17,520 bases of DNA, from the NCBI GenBank assembly GCA_023136785.1, contig JAGLQP010000004.1, positions 1 to 17,520 of the forward strand, given 5' to 3'. The position numbers and the translations under genes are program-made. Positions within the stretch are counted from its first letter, which is position 1; each line of letters starts with the position of its first letter. The notes under the pieces were generated by a model. It did no database searches, had not been told where the DNA came from, and worked only from the letters and a program-made list of their open reading frames with translations. Below, in pieces: positions 15,429 to 17,520 of this stretch. Origin of the DNA: Spirochaetales bacterium. Its GTDB lineage: Bacteria; Spirochaetota; Spirochaetia; SZUA-6; DRHE01.

Positions 15429-17520
15429 GTGAGAGATCCTCTCCACCTGCCGGTTTCCTGCAACAAGGACTGCGGTGCGGGCTGCCCCCTGCTCGCTGAA
15501 GTCGAAAACGGCCGCCTGCTTCGAATCCGGGACAATCCCCTGCGTCCGCCCCACATGAGGGGCTGTGTCCGGGGATATCAGATGACCCGAATGGTTTATA
15601 ACCCGGAGCGGTTGAGCTCCCCCCTGGTTCGAAGCGGTCCCCGCGGTTCGGGGCAGTTTCGTGAAGTCGGCTGGGATGAGGCCCTGCAGAGCGTAAGCGA
15701 CCGGCTTGAACAGATCCGCGATACATGGGGGCCGGAAGCGGTCTTGCGTCTGGGAGGGTCCGGCTCTTGCCGGGGTGCTCTGCACAACACGGCGCTCCTG
15801 GCGCGGCGATTCCTCTCCCAGTTCGGAGGTTATACAGAAATCACGGGTAACTACAGCTCCGGCGCCGAGAGTTTTGTCGTTCCCTATCTGTTCGGTCCCG
15901 GATACAGCCGTCGAACGGGAATCGATGCGGCTACCCTCAAGCACTCCCGGTTGATTCTACTCTGGGGTGCCAACATCCTGGACACCCGTTTTGGTTGCGA
16001 GCTGACCAGTCGTATCCGCGAACAGAGACATAGAGGCGTTCCCGTGATCGCCATAGATCCCCGGCGTTCCCGCACGGTACAGCGTCTCTCCGACCAGTGG
16101 ATCCCCGTGCGTCCAGGGACTGACACCGCGCTCATGGCAGCGGTTCTGCATGTGCTGCTCTCCGAAGCCCTGGTGGATCGGGATTTTGTTCGGCGCACCA
16201 GCGTGGGCTTCGATTTCCTGGAACGGTACATACGCGGTGAGACGGACGGACAAGCCAAGACGCCGTCCTGGGCAGAGAAGATTTGCGGTGTTCCGCAGAA
16301 GACCATTGTGCAATTGGCACGTCAGTATGGGAGGAGCAAGCCCGCCGCACTGATTCCGGGGCTTTCGATTCAGAGAACGATCGGCGGGGAGGAAGCGATC
16401 CGGATGTCTGTAGCACTGCAGACGGCAACAGGCAATGTCGGCGCTCTCGGCGGATCCTCGGGGGGAAATATATGGAATCGACTTCCCGAGCCCCGATGCG
16501 GGCGCCTTCCCGTACCACCACACCCGACTCCACCGGGGATTCCCGAGTACCTCTGGCCCGACGCAGTCCTGGAGGGAAGAACGGGAGGGTACCCGACGGA
16601 TATAAAAGCCATTTACAACGTGGGAGGGAATTATCTCAGCACGGGAAGCGACGTGCATAAAAACATACGGGCGTTTGAAGGCGTGGAGCTGTCCCTATGC
16701 CACGAGCACTTCCTGACCCCGACAGCCCGTTACTGCGATGTGGTATTGCCGGTAACCACCTTCCTGGAACGGGAGGACATCATTTTTCCGGAAACCAATC
16801 ATCTGCTCTATTCCCACAAGGTGATCGAGCCGGTGGGGATGGCAAGAAACGACTACGATATCTTCTGTGATCTTGCCGACCGACTGGGTTTTGGGAACGA
16901 ATTTTCTGAAAGGCGGAACGCCGCCGAGTGGATCGATCACTTCCTTGTCCAGTCTGAGGTTCCGGATGTGAAAGAGTTCCGCCGTACCGGGATCTATATC
17001 GGTGCCGAACAGGAGCGCTGCGGTTTATCCGAGTTTGTCTCCGATCCGGAGGCTCATCCCCTGGATACACCATCGGGAAAAATCGAGATCGCCTCGGAAA
17101 TCTACGCCCGTCTCGGTTTTTCAGCCTTTCCCGCCTGGCGGGGCTTCCAATCTACCTCCGAGTATCCTCTGTATCTGATTACCCCTCATGCCCGCTATCG
17201 GATCAACTCCCAATACGCCAACGACCCGTGGTTTTTGCGAAGGGAGCAACAGCAGCTGTGGATGAATCCGAAAGATGCCGCGGAGCGGGGAATCGATGAC
17301 GACCGGGAGGTAGTGGTTGAGAGTCCTCAGGGAAGGGTGCGGGTTTCCGTCCTGATAACGGAGGACATCATGCCGGGTGTGGTCTGCCTGCTGCAAGGGA
17401 TATGGCCGAATCTCGATGCGAACGGCATGGATCAAGCGGGCGCAGCAAACATACTTACGTCAACCGTGCCGACAGAACCTTGTATGGGATCCCGGACCCA
17501 TTCGGTACTGGTGGAGGTTG
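15429..17520 (+). CDS. Molybdopterin oxidoreductase, DMSO-reductase family (C-terminus beyond window)
   Basis: About 697 codons are open from GTG 15429 to the window end without a stop. An N-terminal 4Fe-4S motif is present: Cys11, Cys15, Cys19 and Cys46, C-x3-C-x3-C-x26-C. The molybdopterin domains follow with LLWGANILDTRFG, IAIDPRRSRT and WIPVRPGTDTALMAA (cofactor-binding pattern), then the dinucleotide-binding C-terminal domain from about YPLYLITPHARYRINSQYAN. The Mo ligand region ITGNYSSGAES (138-148) has serines and no cysteine, pointing to a DMSO-reductase-like Ser-ligated enzyme. No Tat signal is visible, so it is probably cytoplasmic. The exact substrate cannot be told. No strong Shine-Dalgarno precedes the GTG. 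Little of the C-terminus seems to be missing. Confidence 0.9.
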   Translation, partial: MRDPLHLPVSCNKDCGAGCPLLAEVENGRLLRIRDNPLRPPHMRGCVRGYQMTRMVYNPERLSSPLVRSGPRGSGQFREVGWDEALQSVSDRLEQIRDTWGPEAVLRLGGSGSCRGALHNTALLARRFLSQFGGYTEITGNYSSGAESFVVPYLFGPGYSRRTGIDAATLKHSRLILLWGANILDTRFGCELTSRIREQRHRGVPVIAIDPRRSRTVQRLSDQWIPVRPGTDTALMAAVLHVLLSEALVDRDFVRRTSVGFDFLERYIRGETDGQAKTPSWAEKICGVPQKTIVQLARQYGRSKPAALIPGLSIQRTIGGEEAIRMSVALQTATGNVGALGGSSGGNIWNRLPEPRCGRLPVPPHPTPPGIPEYLWPDAVLEGRTGGYPTDIKAIYNVGGNYLSTGSDVHKNIRAFEGVELSLCHEHFLTPTARYCDVVLPVTTFLEREDIIFPETNHLLYSHKVIEPVGMARNDYDIFCDLADRLGFGNEFSERRNAAEWIDHFLVQSEVPDVKEFRRTGIYIGAEQERCGLSEFVSDPEAHPLDTPSGKIEIASEIYARLGFSAFPAWRGFQSTSEYPLYLITPHARYRINSQYANDPWFLRREQQQLWMNPKDAAERGIDDDREVVVESPQGRVRVSVLITEDIMPGVVCLLQGIWPNLDANGMDQAGAANILTSTVPTEPCMGSRTHSVLVEV

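Noticed and set aside
15884..16658. Minus-strand frames of 130-230 codons opposite the molybdoenzyme.
   Set aside because: The plus-strand frame has clear family motifs throughout; the opposite frames are common in GC-rich codons and show none.

Overview
The window looks like the replication-origin neighbourhood of a spirochaete chromosome with moderate to fairly high GC, probably a free-living member of the Spirochaetales. This is inferred from gene order and protein style. gyrB runs leftward from the left edge and is divergent from a rightward block dnaA - dnaN - recF - DUF721 - rpmH - rnpA - yidD - yidC - jag. A gyrB divergent from dnaA, followed by rpmH-rnpA-yidC-jag, also occurs in Borrelia; recF and the DUF721 gene behind dnaN occur in Treponema. 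No rRNA or tRNA gene, IS element, prophage or CRISPR array was seen.

Layout. 1-235: 5' end of gyrB (minus strand). 236-668: divergent gyrB/dnaA control region with an AT-rich stretch and two perfect DnaA boxes. 669-4927: dnaA, dnaN, recF and a DUF721 protein (replication and recombination repair). The dnaA-dnaN gap (2043-2245) carries degenerate DnaA boxes, a row of CTA triplets and a TA tract, in the same order as the Bacillus-type unwinding site with DnaA-trios. I read it as the probable strand-opening site of oriC. 4928-8321: a second transcription unit with a clear sigma70-type promoter. It encodes ribosomal protein L34, RNase P protein, YidD, the YidC insertase and the RNA-binding protein Jag, with strongly overlapping genes at its start. 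8322-8414 holds a two-way terminator between jag and the convergent next gene.

8412-9650: a minus-strand Ste24/CAAX-type M48 membrane metalloprotease. 9651-10103: a gap without an intact gene, holding what look like gene remnants. 10104-14651: a long Lhr-type superfamily 2 helicase (1515 aa). It is followed on the same strand by a 58-aa Cys-rich protein, a PAP2-family phosphatase and a molybdopterin (DMSO-reductase family) oxidoreductase that runs off the right edge.

The first half is a housekeeping cluster joining replication initiation, ribosome/RNase P production and membrane-protein insertion. The second half is a set of closely packed but functionally unrelated genes. I saw no clear new defence or mobile system. 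The most interesting items are the origin architecture, the remnant-bearing gap before lhr, the small Cys-rich protein and the unassigned molybdoenzyme.
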